A DNA stretch of 50,950 bases from Myxococcales bacterium (GTDB lineage Bacteria > Myxococcota > Myxococcia > Myxococcales > Myxococcaceae), in assembly GCA_030681895.1 (NCBI GenBank), contig JAUXRI010000170.1, forward strand, positions 1-50,950, given 5' to 3'. Below are positions 41,896 to 50,631 of this stretch, piece after piece (within the stretch, counting starts at the first letter, position 1; every line of letters starts with the position of its first letter). Below the pieces are notes generated by a model. It was given only the letters and a program-made list of their open reading frames with translations, was not told where the DNA came from and made no database searches. The translations under genes were made by a program, and so were the position numbers.

Positions 41896-44178
41896 ATGGA
41901 CGCAGCCCTGAGGAAAACTGTCGAAGCCCTCTTCGACCCGGCCTGTGTGACCTGGAGCTTCGTCAGGCCCAACCCCGGAGACGAGCCGCAGGCGCAGGAA
42001 TTCTTCATCGGCACCGGCACGCGCGACGCAACGCTGCCTGCGCACCCGCGAATGCTGAACTGGAAGCTGCCCCAATGGCGAGGCACCAACCTGCGCGCGT
42101 CGACGGAGGCGGTGGTCGCCAGCGCCGAGGCATTGGACGCGGCGAGCCTGCCGATCACGATTCGATCGCACGAGCCGACCTTCGACGTGACGGTGGCGAC
42201 GTTCCTCGCGACCTACCGGGTGCTGCACAAGGCCTGGCCAGCGGGCATGAGCGCGCTCGTCGAGTACGTGAGCGAGTGGGAGCAGGGACGCACCGAGTCG
42301 GCCGGCGCGTACGATCGTGCGCTGGCGTCGGTCTTCTATGGCTCGATGCACGTCTTTCGCGCGACGGGCAGCCCGCGGCCGCTGGTCGAGCTGATCGCCG
42401 CAGTGCTGGCGCTCCAACCGTCGGGCCCCGAGCTCACCACCCTGCCCTCGCAGCTGATCTCAGCGCGCGTGTCGCGGCGGCTGAAGGCTGACGCCGATCT
42501 CTATCGAACCGAGCTGTCGCGCGCGTGGAAGGTGCAGCTCGATCTGCCGCTCGATCACGGCGCAGACGCGGGCTACCGGCGCATCGACGCGCTGTTCCTC
42601 TCGTCACCCCAAGACGTGACGGTGCTGAAGCTCATCGCGCGGCCCGACGCGGAGTCCTCGAGCTACGGCCGGGGGTTCGAGCTGATGGCGGTGCACGCGC
42701 CGAACGAGCCGCAGGCGTGGGGCAAACACACCATCTCGATTCCGCCTGAGAGCGCCGGCTCGCTCGCCGATCTCGCGCACACGCTCGACCGCCGCGAAGG
42801 CCCGAACAAGCCAGACGGGACGCCGAGAGCCACTGGCAAGCCGCGCTTCACGAACCAGCCTGCGGAGCTCGAGGGCCTTTCGGACCCCTGGTACTCCGAT
42901 GGCTACGCGTGGCCGAAGGGGCGCTCGACGATCGTCGCGCCACCGTTCGTCGGCACGCGGCTGTCGCGGGAAGAGGTGTGGGAGACGATCTGGCAGCGCT
43001 TTCACGTCGGCCGGAACATTCACGTGTCGTCGGCGCGGACCATCTTCGCGAAGCCGGTTCGAACGCACCCGTCGGTCGACGAGCACCTGCTCGAGGCCAG
43101 AGGCTTCACCCGCACCGCGTGGACGCGCGCTCAGTCCGGTCTGCTGCCCTCGGTGGTGCGCTCCTTCCTCGGTGACGCGTCGTCGGGCGACGTGACGCAC
43201 TTCGAGAAGCAGGCTGGCGAACGCACGGTGCGCGTGTCGCTCTACCCGAGCCGGCTCGCGATCTTCTGGGTGGAGCAGACGACCGCGTCGACGACGTTGC
43301 TCGAGCTCGCGCGAGCGCAGGCCTCATTGGCGAATGCTCGCACGCTCGACGAGCTCAAGCCCGTTCGAGACCTCGCGGACCTCACCCGCACCGTCGGCCA
43401 GGAGCGTTGGTTGGTCTTCGGCGCCTACCGGATCAACCGCGCGCGATCGTCGATGCTCGATGGCTCGCGGAGCGTTCAGGGCCTGTTTCACGCGCTCGCG
43501 AGCGGTGAAGCCCCGAGCCTGGCGAACCTGCCGAGCGAGTCCGAGTCCAAGGCGCGCACGGTGCAGGTGCATCGCGACGTCGAGCACTGGATGACCGCGA
43601 CGGGGGGCGCGCGCATCGAGCTGGAGCTGGAGGATCGCGCCGAGCTGCCGGTGCTCGATGGAGACTTCGCGTTGTTCCTGCTGACGACGGGCCAGCGGTA
43701 CTCGGCGTTCGAGATCACCCGGCGCATGGGCGAGCTGGAGCGCCGCTCCCGCCGGAGCCGATGGGCCTCGCTCGCCCCGACGACGACGCTGCGCGGTGAC
43801 GTGATGTTCTTCACCAACTCGCTCTGGTACGCGCGCGTGTCCGACGAGCCCGACATCAACGCCCGCTACGACGCCTGGCGCGAGCTGCATGGCATGCACG
43901 ACACGGTGGAGTCGCTCCGCAGCCAGACCTCGGAGCTCGACGAGTACCGCAAGGAACGCTTCGAGAAGATGACCGGCATTCTGCTGCTCCTCTTCCTGCC
44001 GATCACGATGGCGACGGGGTTCTTCTCAGGCGCGCAGTTCAACGAGATGGAGCTTCGCGTCGGGTTGCCGTGGACCACGGGCGGCTGGAAGGTCTTCCTG
44101 ATCTACACGGCGGTCTTCACGGTGCTGGTGTTCGGGGCCCTGCTGGTCGCGCGCCTGCTGTCGTGGCGAAAGCGCTGA
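41896..44178 (+). CDS. Large protein with CorA-like C-terminal membrane helices and a domain shared with the membrane caspase
   Basis: The ATG at 41896 gives 760 residues with no signal peptide. Residues about 200-365 match residues about 130-250 of the caspase protein at 46640-48421: an LxLDLP strand, KLIARPD (there KFWARR), and DPWY followed by GTRL. The end has a charged helix (ELDEYRKERFEKMTGILLLL) and two membrane helices, FLPITMATGFFSGAQFN and VFLIYTAVFTVLVFGALLVA, spaced as in CorA magnesium channels; the channel motif GMN is replaced by GAQFN. It could be a membrane channel or effector whose large cytoplasmic part receives a signal. It is the only gene of the island besides the zinc ribbon on the plus strand. 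Confidence 0.82.
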   Translation: MDAALRKTVEALFDPACVTWSFVRPNPGDEPQAQEFFIGTGTRDATLPAHPRMLNWKLPQWRGTNLRASTEAVVASAEALDAASLPITIRSHEPTFDVTVATFLATYRVLHKAWPAGMSALVEYVSEWEQGRTESAGAYDRALASVFYGSMHVFRATGSPRPLVELIAAVLALQPSGPELTTLPSQLISARVSRRLKADADLYRTELSRAWKVQLDLPLDHGADAGYRRIDALFLSSPQDVTVLKLIARPDAESSSYGRGFELMAVHAPNEPQAWGKHTISIPPESAGSLADLAHTLDRREGPNKPDGTPRATGKPRFTNQPAELEGLSDPWYSDGYAWPKGRSTIVAPPFVGTRLSREEVWETIWQRFHVGRNIHVSSARTIFAKPVRTHPSVDEHLLEARGFTRTAWTRAQSGLLPSVVRSFLGDASSGDVTHFEKQAGERTVRVSLYPSRLAIFWVEQTTASTTLLELARAQASLANARTLDELKPVRDLADLTRTVGQERWLVFGAYRINRARSSMLDGSRSVQGLFHALASGEAPSLANLPSESESKARTVQVHRDVEHWMTATGGARIELELEDRAELPVLDGDFALFLLTTGQRYSAFEITRRMGELERRSRRSRWASLAPTTTLRGDVMFFTNSLWYARVSDEPDINARYDAWRELHGMHDTVESLRSQTSELDEYRKERFEKMTGILLLLFLPITMATGFFSGAQFNEMELRVGLPWTTGGWKVFLIYTAVFTVLVFGALLVARLLSWRKR

Positions 44179-44256
44179 GCCGGTCCCCGTTCGGTGAGGT
44201 GCCGAAGTGGGGGGACGACGCCTTGCCCTGATCGGTGGCCGCTGTACGCATGAAGC

Positions 44257-44472
44257 ATGGAAGCCACCGAACTGAACGTGATCGACGAGACCATCTCTGA
44301 GGCGAGCCTGCCGGAGGCGTGCCCGAGCTGCCAAGGCAAGCTGTCGGTGAGGCTCTCACCTGACGGCATCTCCACGGTGTGCCTGCGCTGCCACTTCATG
44401 GGGCGCGCGCAGCTCGAGACCGACGAGTACGGCTCCACGTCGCTGGAGCTGATCCCCACGGCGCAGGCGTGA
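44257..44472 (+). CDS. Small zinc-ribbon protein
   Basis: The 71-residue product carries two CxxC pairs, CPSC and CLRC, about 20 residues apart, the layout of a zinc ribbon. It is otherwise acidic at the N-terminus and has no signal peptide. It starts 78 bases after the CorA-like gene and ends one base before the convergent CsgG-like gene stop. It may bind nucleic acid or a protein partner. The opposite-strand frames over the same bases are lower quality. Confidence 0.7.
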   Translation: MEATELNVIDETISEASLPEACPSCQGKLSVRLSPDGISTVCLRCHFMGRAQLETDEYGSTSLELIPTAQA

Positions 44473-44473
44473 C

Positions 44474-46636
44474 TCACTGCCGACGGACGCGGAACTCCCC
44501 CTTCGTCAGCTCGGTCTTCAACCCGTGGCCGTCTTGCTGGAAGGTAAAGGTGGCCTCGAACGTTCCTTCATCGAAGTCGCCTTTGTCCTTCGCTTCCCTG
44601 GAGATCTTCGCAGTGCAGCTGCCCGTCACCTGATCGCCGTCGCGCGTGCGCCAGGTTGCGTCGCGGCACTTCCAGCTCTTCCCCTCGGGCACGAGATAGA
44701 GCGAGAGATCGATCGAGCTGGTCTTGTTGTGCCCTGAGATCGCGAGCTGCTTGCCGTCGTAGGACTTCACCGAGACCAGGTTCTCGTCGACCTCGGGCGT
44801 CCACCCGCGGTCCATGACGAACTTCATCCACAACACGTTGGCGGTGACGTCTCCAAACTCGCACCAGGGCGTGTAGTTCTTGTGGTACCCGAGCATGTCG
44901 CTGATCGAGCCGTTGAGTTCGACGTAGCGGCGCCAGTACGTCTTCGCGCGCTCGCAGTCGTCGTAGCGGGCTGAGTCCATCGCGATGTCCTTGGCCACGT
45001 AGGCGAGCACGCTGCGGGTCTTCGCGGTGGCGGGGCACGTCTTGACGAGGTTGTCCCAGAACCGGTCCATGCCCTCGAGACCCTCGTGGCGGACCTGGTC
45101 GTCGCAGACACGGCTGGCGCCGACGCGAAGATCCATGTCCTCACAGCTCTTGAGGCCTTTCGCGTAGCGCTCGCGCACGTCACGCTCGAAGTCATGGGCG
45201 CCGCCGATCAGCTTCTTGATCTGCCCTTCTCGCCACGAGTTGCGGCCGTCGGTCGGGTACGTGTCGAGGATGAGCTGAAACGCGGCAACGGCGTCGTCGT
45301 CTCGATGGAGCCGCTCGAGGATCTCGGCCTTGTCCTCGATGAGGCTGGCCGCAGCCCGGGCCGTGGAGTCACGTTGGGCCGCGCTGGCCTCTGCTGCGGT
45401 CTTCATGGCGGCAGCGATGCGATCGTCGAAGGTCTTCCACAGCGCCTTCGCGTCGGCAGGTGACAGATCCGCCCAGGTCGGCGCCACGGTGTAGTCCGAC
45501 CGGTCACCCTTGGCGTCGACGCCCGAGACGATGCGGCCGCCGAAGACGAACTGCGACAGCTCGTTGAGGGCCTGATCGGCGCTCACGATGTTCGCAGGCC
45601 CGAGGCCCGAGTCGGTGATGTCGTTGAGCAGCTCCGGAGCGATCGTCGCGTCGGAGGGACTGAAGTTCGAAGAGCCCTTCGAGTGCAGGCGCAGCTCGTC
45701 GAGATAGCGCAGCTGGTTCGAGTGCCACGAGCGCATCGCCTCGATCGCCTGTTGGCGCTTCGACGTCAGCACGACCCGCAACGAGCTCTCGCGACTCGAG
45801 ACGTATTGGCGAAGCACGCGCGCGAGGAAGTGCGCCTTCACGCGGCGCATCGCGAGGAACCGGGCCTGCTCTGGCGTCGAGAGCTGGTCGAACTTCGCCT
45901 CGTTCTTGAGCGTGTCGTCGGCTGCCTTGGCCACACGCAGCGCCGACTCGGTGATGATCTCCTTCTTGCGTTTGTTGTATTCCTCGAGCGCTTTGACGGC
46001 CTGCTCCTTGCGCTCGCGCGCCATCAGGAACGTCGGCGACTTCGACACCAGCGCCGCGAACGCCTTTTGCGCCTCTTCGACCTTCCCGTTGTCCGACAGA
46101 TCCATCGCCTTCGAGTACGCGAGCAGCGCCTCGAGTGAGGGCACCTTCGCGCGGCGTCGGCCGGCCTCGTTCTTCACCTTGATGTCGATGCCGACCGTGA
46201 CGCGGTCGACCAGCTGCTGCTCGATCTCGAAGATGTCGTCTTTGGGGCCATCGGCGCGGGCGGTCACCACGATCGAGTTCTTCGTCGCGTCGAGCAGCTT
46301 CGCGTCCAGGATCAGCTTGTCGCCGCTGAGGGTCATGCTGCCGGTGAGCAGGTAGCGGGCCTCGAGGAACTTGCCGATCTTCACCGCCGTCGCCTGATCG
46401 AAGTACTTCGTGCGCTGGAGCTTGAGCTCGGCGACGACGGCCTCGAACTTGTCACGCTCGACGACCGTGACGCCGTCCCACGAGACGAGGTCGGTCACCA
46501 TCATGTCGGCGAGCCCCTTCCGCATGACGTCGAGGTCGGCGTTCTTCGTGTTGTTGTCGAAATAGAGGACGGCCATCGTCGGCTTGGCGTCCGAAGCGCC
46601 AAGGGCGAGGGCGAGAGTCAGCAGGGCCGCGTGCAT
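44474..46636 (-). CDS. Secreted CsgG-like protein, long form with helical C-terminal part
   Basis: The 720-residue product starts with a signal peptide (MHAALLTLALALGASDA) and a CsgG/FlgT-like domain (TMAVLYFDNNTKNADLDVMR, LVSWDGVTVVERDKFEAVVA, FLEARYLLTGSMTLSGDKL) that is a paralogue of the protein at 41177-41860. About residues 180-520 are helical with TPR-like and coiled-coil character (VEEAQKAFAALVSKSPTFLM). The C-terminal 200 residues hold paired cysteines and a beta-rich end (WRTRDGDQVTGSCTAKISRE). It is predicted to be periplasmic. It begins 3 bases after the membrane caspase gene, so caspase, trypsin and this protein are one transcript. Confidence 0.83.
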   Translation of the reverse strand: MHAALLTLALALGASDAKPTMAVLYFDNNTKNADLDVMRKGLADMMVTDLVSWDGVTVVERDKFEAVVAELKLQRTKYFDQATAVKIGKFLEARYLLTGSMTLSGDKLILDAKLLDATKNSIVVTARADGPKDDIFEIEQQLVDRVTVGIDIKVKNEAGRRRAKVPSLEALLAYSKAMDLSDNGKVEEAQKAFAALVSKSPTFLMARERKEQAVKALEEYNKRKKEIITESALRVAKAADDTLKNEAKFDQLSTPEQARFLAMRRVKAHFLARVLRQYVSSRESSLRVVLTSKRQQAIEAMRSWHSNQLRYLDELRLHSKGSSNFSPSDATIAPELLNDITDSGLGPANIVSADQALNELSQFVFGGRIVSGVDAKGDRSDYTVAPTWADLSPADAKALWKTFDDRIAAAMKTAAEASAAQRDSTARAAASLIEDKAEILERLHRDDDAVAAFQLILDTYPTDGRNSWREGQIKKLIGGAHDFERDVRERYAKGLKSCEDMDLRVGASRVCDDQVRHEGLEGMDRFWDNLVKTCPATAKTRSVLAYVAKDIAMDSARYDDCERAKTYWRRYVELNGSISDMLGYHKNYTPWCEFGDVTANVLWMKFVMDRGWTPEVDENLVSVKSYDGKQLAISGHNKTSSIDLSLYLVPEGKSWKCRDATWRTRDGDQVTGSCTAKISREAKDKGDFDEGTFEATFTFQQDGHGLKTELTKGEFRVRRQ

Positions 46637-46639
46637 GTG

Positions 46640-48421
46640 TCAGGGCTCCGTGGGCAGGAAGAGGAACTGGCCCGAGCGAGGCAGGTGTTCGTCGAACCGG
46701 AAGAACTGCGGAGACTGCTCCGCCTGCCGCGACTGTCGCACGGCGAGCGGCACCTTCGAGACGAGAAACGCGGCGAGCTCTTCATCGGTGATCACCCGAT
46801 CGCCGTTCGAGTCAGCCAGCGCCCGGCCGAGCCCTTCGAGCAGGAAGGCGGTGAGCGCGGAGTGCCCGTTCCACTGCCAGGCGCCCTGCTCTGCTTCGTC
46901 TTCCCAGGCGCGCTGGCCCTTCGTCGCCGCCGTCAGCACGACCTCGGCGCGTTCATTCCACAGCGTGCGCAGCTCACCCGACAGCCGCGCGTCACCCTTC
47001 GCGCCCACGGCCCAGCCCGAGTAGCAGGCGTCGAGGATCACCATCACGTGCTTCGACGGCACGCCCTTGCGCAGGTCGTCGATGAGCTCCTGCATGTCCC
47101 AGCCGCGCTCCGAAATCGGTCGTTCGGGGTGCTCGAAGTAGCCCGAGGGCTGGAGCACCCCGAAGTCCTTCCGGGCGCCAGCTTCGAAGCCGCCGTGTCC
47201 CGAGTAGTAGAAGAGGAAGCTCGAGGAGTCGTCGGCGGTGAAGCGTTGGCGGAAGCGCTCGACGGCGAGCTTGAGGTTCTCAGCAGTGGGGATGCCGTCG
47301 GTCTGTTCGCCGGCCCCGGGGCGATCGACAAAGAAGAGAACGTTCTCTTTGCGGTAGCCAAGCTTCGAGATCAGCAACTCCCGCATCGCGCGCGCGTCGC
47401 GACACGGGGCGTGGAGCGTTCGATCACCAGAGTAGCCACACACCCCCGCCACCAACGCGTAGGGCTCGAAGGAGCGAGGGCCGTCCTGGGCTGCGAGCAG
47501 GTTGACCACCTTCGCAGGAGGCAGCGGGTCGCCCTTGGCTCCTGACGTGTTCGCGTTCGATCCGACTGAGTTCTTGATCAGAAACCCAGCGCCGAAGGCC
47601 AGCACCATGATCGCCAGCCCGCCCACGATGGGCGCGGTGAGCAACTGCTTTGCCGTGTACGCGCCGAGCAGCTTCACGATGCGATCGAGCGTCAGCCGGG
47701 TGCCGTCTCTCGAGGACGCGATCAGCGTTCCACCGTGCCGCTCGCCGGCGTACCAGGGGTTCGTATCTTCTGCCGTGAGCCGGGCCGCCAGCCACTCGAG
47801 CCGGAGCTTGCGAGACGGATCTGCCGAGACGACGAGCGTGCCATCGCGCTGCTGCACGAGCAGGAGCCCTGCGCCCTGGTGACGCCGCGCCCAGAACTTG
47901 AACTGCGTCGACACCGGCCGGTCCAGCACGAGGAGCACGACTCCGCGACTGGAGCCCGAACGTGAGGCCTCGGCAGGGAGATCGACCGTGAGCTCTCGAC
48001 CGCGTTTCAGATCTTCTTCGAACAAGCGTTGGTCGTCCGAGAGCTGGGCGACGTACTTCTGCAGCGCTGGAACGCTCTTGAGAAACGGCTCATCGAGGAG
48101 CGGTCGACCCGCCTCGACGTGCGCGCGTACGGCGTCGAAGAGCACCGTCGCCTCATGTTCGAACGCAGCCCGGTCTTCGTGGTTGAGCAGCGTCTCTTGA
48201 GCGAGCGCGAGGAAGACGCCCTGCACCGTGAACTCCGGCGAGACGCGATCAGGCCAACGACCCTGTCGCACGTCCTCTGCGTACAGACAGACCGCCTCGA
48301 GCGCCGGCGATACCGCTGCCAGGCCCATCAGGTACCAGCACCACGCCTCGTCCAGCGTGGGGAACTCCGGAAGCGTCCGCACGCCTGGAGCTCTCGTGCG
48401 GAACCACTCCAGCGAGGTCAT
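46640..48421 (-). CDS. Membrane-anchored caspase-like (peptidase C14) protein with cytoplasmic sensor-like domain
   Basis: The 593-residue product has no signal peptide. Residues 1-255 form a cytoplasmic region; about 130-250 of it (ELTVDLP, FKFWARR, NPWY, then DGTRL) is shared with the CorA-like protein at 41896-44178. A membrane helix lies at about 263-283 (PIVGGLAIMVLAFGAGFLI). The caspase domain follows: YALVAGVCGYSGDRTLHAPC, the catalytic His 409 in YYSGHGG, and Cys 466 in ILDACYSG. An EF-hand-like loop DSNGDRVITDEEL is at 537-549. The topology puts the protease in the periplasm. Its ATG overlaps the stop of the trypsin-like gene by four bases. Confidence 0.9.
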   Translation of the reverse strand: MTSLEWFRTRAPGVRTLPEFPTLDEAWCWYLMGLAAVSPALEAVCLYAEDVRQGRWPDRVSPEFTVQGVFLALAQETLLNHEDRAAFEHEATVLFDAVRAHVEAGRPLLDEPFLKSVPALQKYVAQLSDDQRLFEEDLKRGRELTVDLPAEASRSGSSRGVVLLVLDRPVSTQFKFWARRHQGAGLLLVQQRDGTLVVSADPSRKLRLEWLAARLTAEDTNPWYAGERHGGTLIASSRDGTRLTLDRIVKLLGAYTAKQLLTAPIVGGLAIMVLAFGAGFLIKNSVGSNANTSGAKGDPLPPAKVVNLLAAQDGPRSFEPYALVAGVCGYSGDRTLHAPCRDARAMRELLISKLGYRKENVLFFVDRPGAGEQTDGIPTAENLKLAVERFRQRFTADDSSSFLFYYSGHGGFEAGARKDFGVLQPSGYFEHPERPISERGWDMQELIDDLRKGVPSKHVMVILDACYSGWAVGAKGDARLSGELRTLWNERAEVVLTAATKGQRAWEDEAEQGAWQWNGHSALTAFLLEGLGRALADSNGDRVITDEELAAFLVSKVPLAVRQSRQAEQSPQFFRFDEHLPRSGQFLFLPTEP

Positions 48422-50625
48422 GGCTCGATCAACTCCGGAGCGAACGCTTCGAGCGCGAGGGCACGCAGCCGTGCCGCACGCGCGGGATCACGGAGCAGCG
48501 ATGGGCGCAGCGGAAGTCCGCTTGCGAGCTCAGCGGCATCGACGATCGCTCCCTCCTTCGTGATGCGTCGGCCTTCCAGCGTGTTGCCGCGTCTCACGAC
48601 GACCGCGTCGATGAGACCATCGCCGTCGGTGTCGTACTGAAACCACTCCACGCCTTCGAACGACGACCACAGGAAGCCCGCGCCTGGAAAGCCACGCTGC
48701 GCCCAGTCGCTTCGGGTCGCGAGCGTCTGCCCCTGCGTTCCGTCGAGCGCGAAGCCCATGGTCGTGGCTTGAAACTCCGTCGCGGTGACGATGGCGAGCG
48801 GAAGGCCCGGCCCCGAGAGCGCGCTGATCTTCCCTTTCGTCGCACCGAAGATCGGGAACGTCGCGGGTGGGCGATCTGGACGGTAAAGCGCGAAGGTGGC
48901 GAGCGCCTGCCCTGCCCGCTCCCGCGCGAGGCCGGTGAAGGACGAGAGCGCGACGGCCCGCCAGTCGGTGCCGCGCAGCGCCGGCTCGTCGACGAGTGCA
49001 CCCGTGCCGCTGCGGAGGAATGCCCGCTCGACGGTGATGAAGTTGGTCGACTCCAGAACCCGCGTCGCGCCGATGAAGATCCACCAGCGCCCGGGCTGGC
49101 GAACGACCCGGAGCGCAGGTGTCGCAACCCGGAGCGCTGCCTCGACGTCGCCGCCCTTTTTCAGGACCTCAGCCGTCGCGTCGATGAACACGGCGGACCC
49201 GCTGCCACGCCGCGCGTAGACCGCGTCAGGTCGTCCATCGCCGTCGAGATCTCGCGCCTTGAAGTCCTTCGCGCCGGCGAGCGAATCTGGAGGCTCCGGG
49301 AGCGCGGAAGGATCGAGCATGGGCGCGAGCTCCTTCACCAGCGCGGCCCAGCGGGGCGACGGCAGGAGCTCGGGATCGGTGAGCGTCGCCGCCCCGAGAA
49401 AGGCGCCCGGAGTACGCCCATCGAACGCGAGGGCCTTGCCGACGCCTCCGTTCGTCGCCGCGATCACCACACGATCGAACGTGCCGTCGGCGTCGCGATC
49501 GAACCAGCCAAGCCATTGACCTGCGACCTGACCGAGCACCGCGTCGGGCTTCATTCGCGTCGGGAAGCCAGGCGGCACCGGTTGCTGCGAGGTGTTCACG
49601 ATGAACGCCGCACGCGCGCCGCTGCCGGATTGGTACAGGTCGTTCTTCCCGTCACCGTCCGAGTCGCTCCAGCTGCCACCGCTCGCGACGAGCTCCCACG
49701 GAGACGGCAAGCGCGGCTCGGGTTGCGATGGAACGGTCTCGAGGAACCGTCGCACCTCGGCGACGTGAACGTGGAAGTTGGTCGCGACGCCTGCCCGCGT
49801 GTCCGTCTTCAAGAATGCGTTCACGCCAACGAGCTCGGCGGCCAGGTTCACCAGCGGCCCACCCGAGTCACCTGGAGAGATCTGACAGCTCGACTGCACG
49901 ACCAGCCCGGGCACCTTCTCTTCCAGGCGCTGACGCTCGAGTTCGACCGAGGCGCCAACCGAGCGGCACGCAGCCGACGCGGCAGCATCAGACTCCACGA
50001 CGCAGTCGGTGCCCACCAGCGACGCGAGATGCGTGGCGAGCTTCCCGATGCTGGCGACCTCTCCGTCCTTGATCGCCCACAGCAGGCCGATACCGCCGTG
50101 CCCGAGCGCTGCGACTGGCTCGCCCGGAGTCGGGTCGCGCTTCGAGAGCTTGATGGCCACCAGGTCGGCGGGAGGATCGGCGATCTTCAACACCGCGAGA
50201 TCGAGCAGCGGGTCGCTCTTGAGCACCCACGCCGTCATCGGCCGCTCGTCGAGCACCATCACGCCCTGCGGCGAGATCGCTCCTCGCTGGAGCTGCACCT
50301 TCGCCTTCAGGTCGACGAGTTCCGCGCGCGCGATGACGTGGTGGTTGGTGAGGACGAAGCCGCGCGAGTCGAACACCACGCCGCTGCCGTAGCTGGCGCC
50401 TGCCCGCACGATCACCGTCGCCGGAGCCGCCTTTCGGTACACCTCGCGCAAATCACCCTTCGCGCCGCCGGCCTGCACGACGCGGCTCGCGCCGATCGAG
50501 GTGCCGGCCTCACGCAGCGCCGAGAGCAGCCGTTCAGGATCGTCGACGGACTCGGACACGCGCGGCGTCGCTCGGGACGTCACGCACGCGCAGAGGAGGA
50601 GCAACGGAGCCGAGAGCCGGCGCAC
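48418..50625 (-). CDS. Trypsin-like serine protease lipoprotein with calcium-loop repeats
   Basis: The 735-residue product opens with a hydrophobic signal and LLLCACVTS, a probable lipobox (Cys 14), so it is likely lipidated. The protease domain carries the full triad: His 96 in LTNHHVI, Asp 142 in LDLAVLKI and Ser 254 in SPGDSGGPLV. This is the S1C/DegP-like arrangement but without a PDZ domain. The C-terminal 450 residues contain at least four DxDxDG loops (DSDGDGKNDLY, DRDADGTFDR, DLDGDGRPDAVY, DTDGDGLIDAVV) within beta-repeat sequence, like integrin-type FG-GAP/VCBS repeats that bind calcium. The start is a GTG six bases after the VTSFPD-repeat gene. Confidence 0.9.
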   Translation of the reverse strand: MRRLSAPLLLLCACVTSRATPRVSESVDDPERLLSALREAGTSIGASRVVQAGGAKGDLREVYRKAAPATVIVRAGASYGSGVVFDSRGFVLTNHHVIARAELVDLKAKVQLQRGAISPQGVMVLDERPMTAWVLKSDPLLDLAVLKIADPPADLVAIKLSKRDPTPGEPVAALGHGGIGLLWAIKDGEVASIGKLATHLASLVGTDCVVESDAAASAACRSVGASVELERQRLEEKVPGLVVQSSCQISPGDSGGPLVNLAAELVGVNAFLKTDTRAGVATNFHVHVAEVRRFLETVPSQPEPRLPSPWELVASGGSWSDSDGDGKNDLYQSGSGARAAFIVNTSQQPVPPGFPTRMKPDAVLGQVAGQWLGWFDRDADGTFDRVVIAATNGGVGKALAFDGRTPGAFLGAATLTDPELLPSPRWAALVKELAPMLDPSALPEPPDSLAGAKDFKARDLDGDGRPDAVYARRGSGSAVFIDATAEVLKKGGDVEAALRVATPALRVVRQPGRWWIFIGATRVLESTNFITVERAFLRSGTGALVDEPALRGTDWRAVALSSFTGLARERAGQALATFALYRPDRPPATFPIFGATKGKISALSGPGLPLAIVTATEFQATTMGFALDGTQGQTLATRSDWAQRGFPGAGFLWSSFEGVEWFQYDTDGDGLIDAVVVRRGNTLEGRRITKEGAIVDAAELASGLPLRPSLLRDPARAARLRALALEAFAPELIEP

Positions 50626-50631
50626 GGGCGA

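Noticed and set aside
44103..44477. Minus-strand frame over the zinc-ribbon gene
   Set aside because: It overlaps both the zinc-ribbon gene and the end of the CorA-like gene and has Ser/Arg-rich shadow composition; the plus frame has two well-spaced CxxC pairs.
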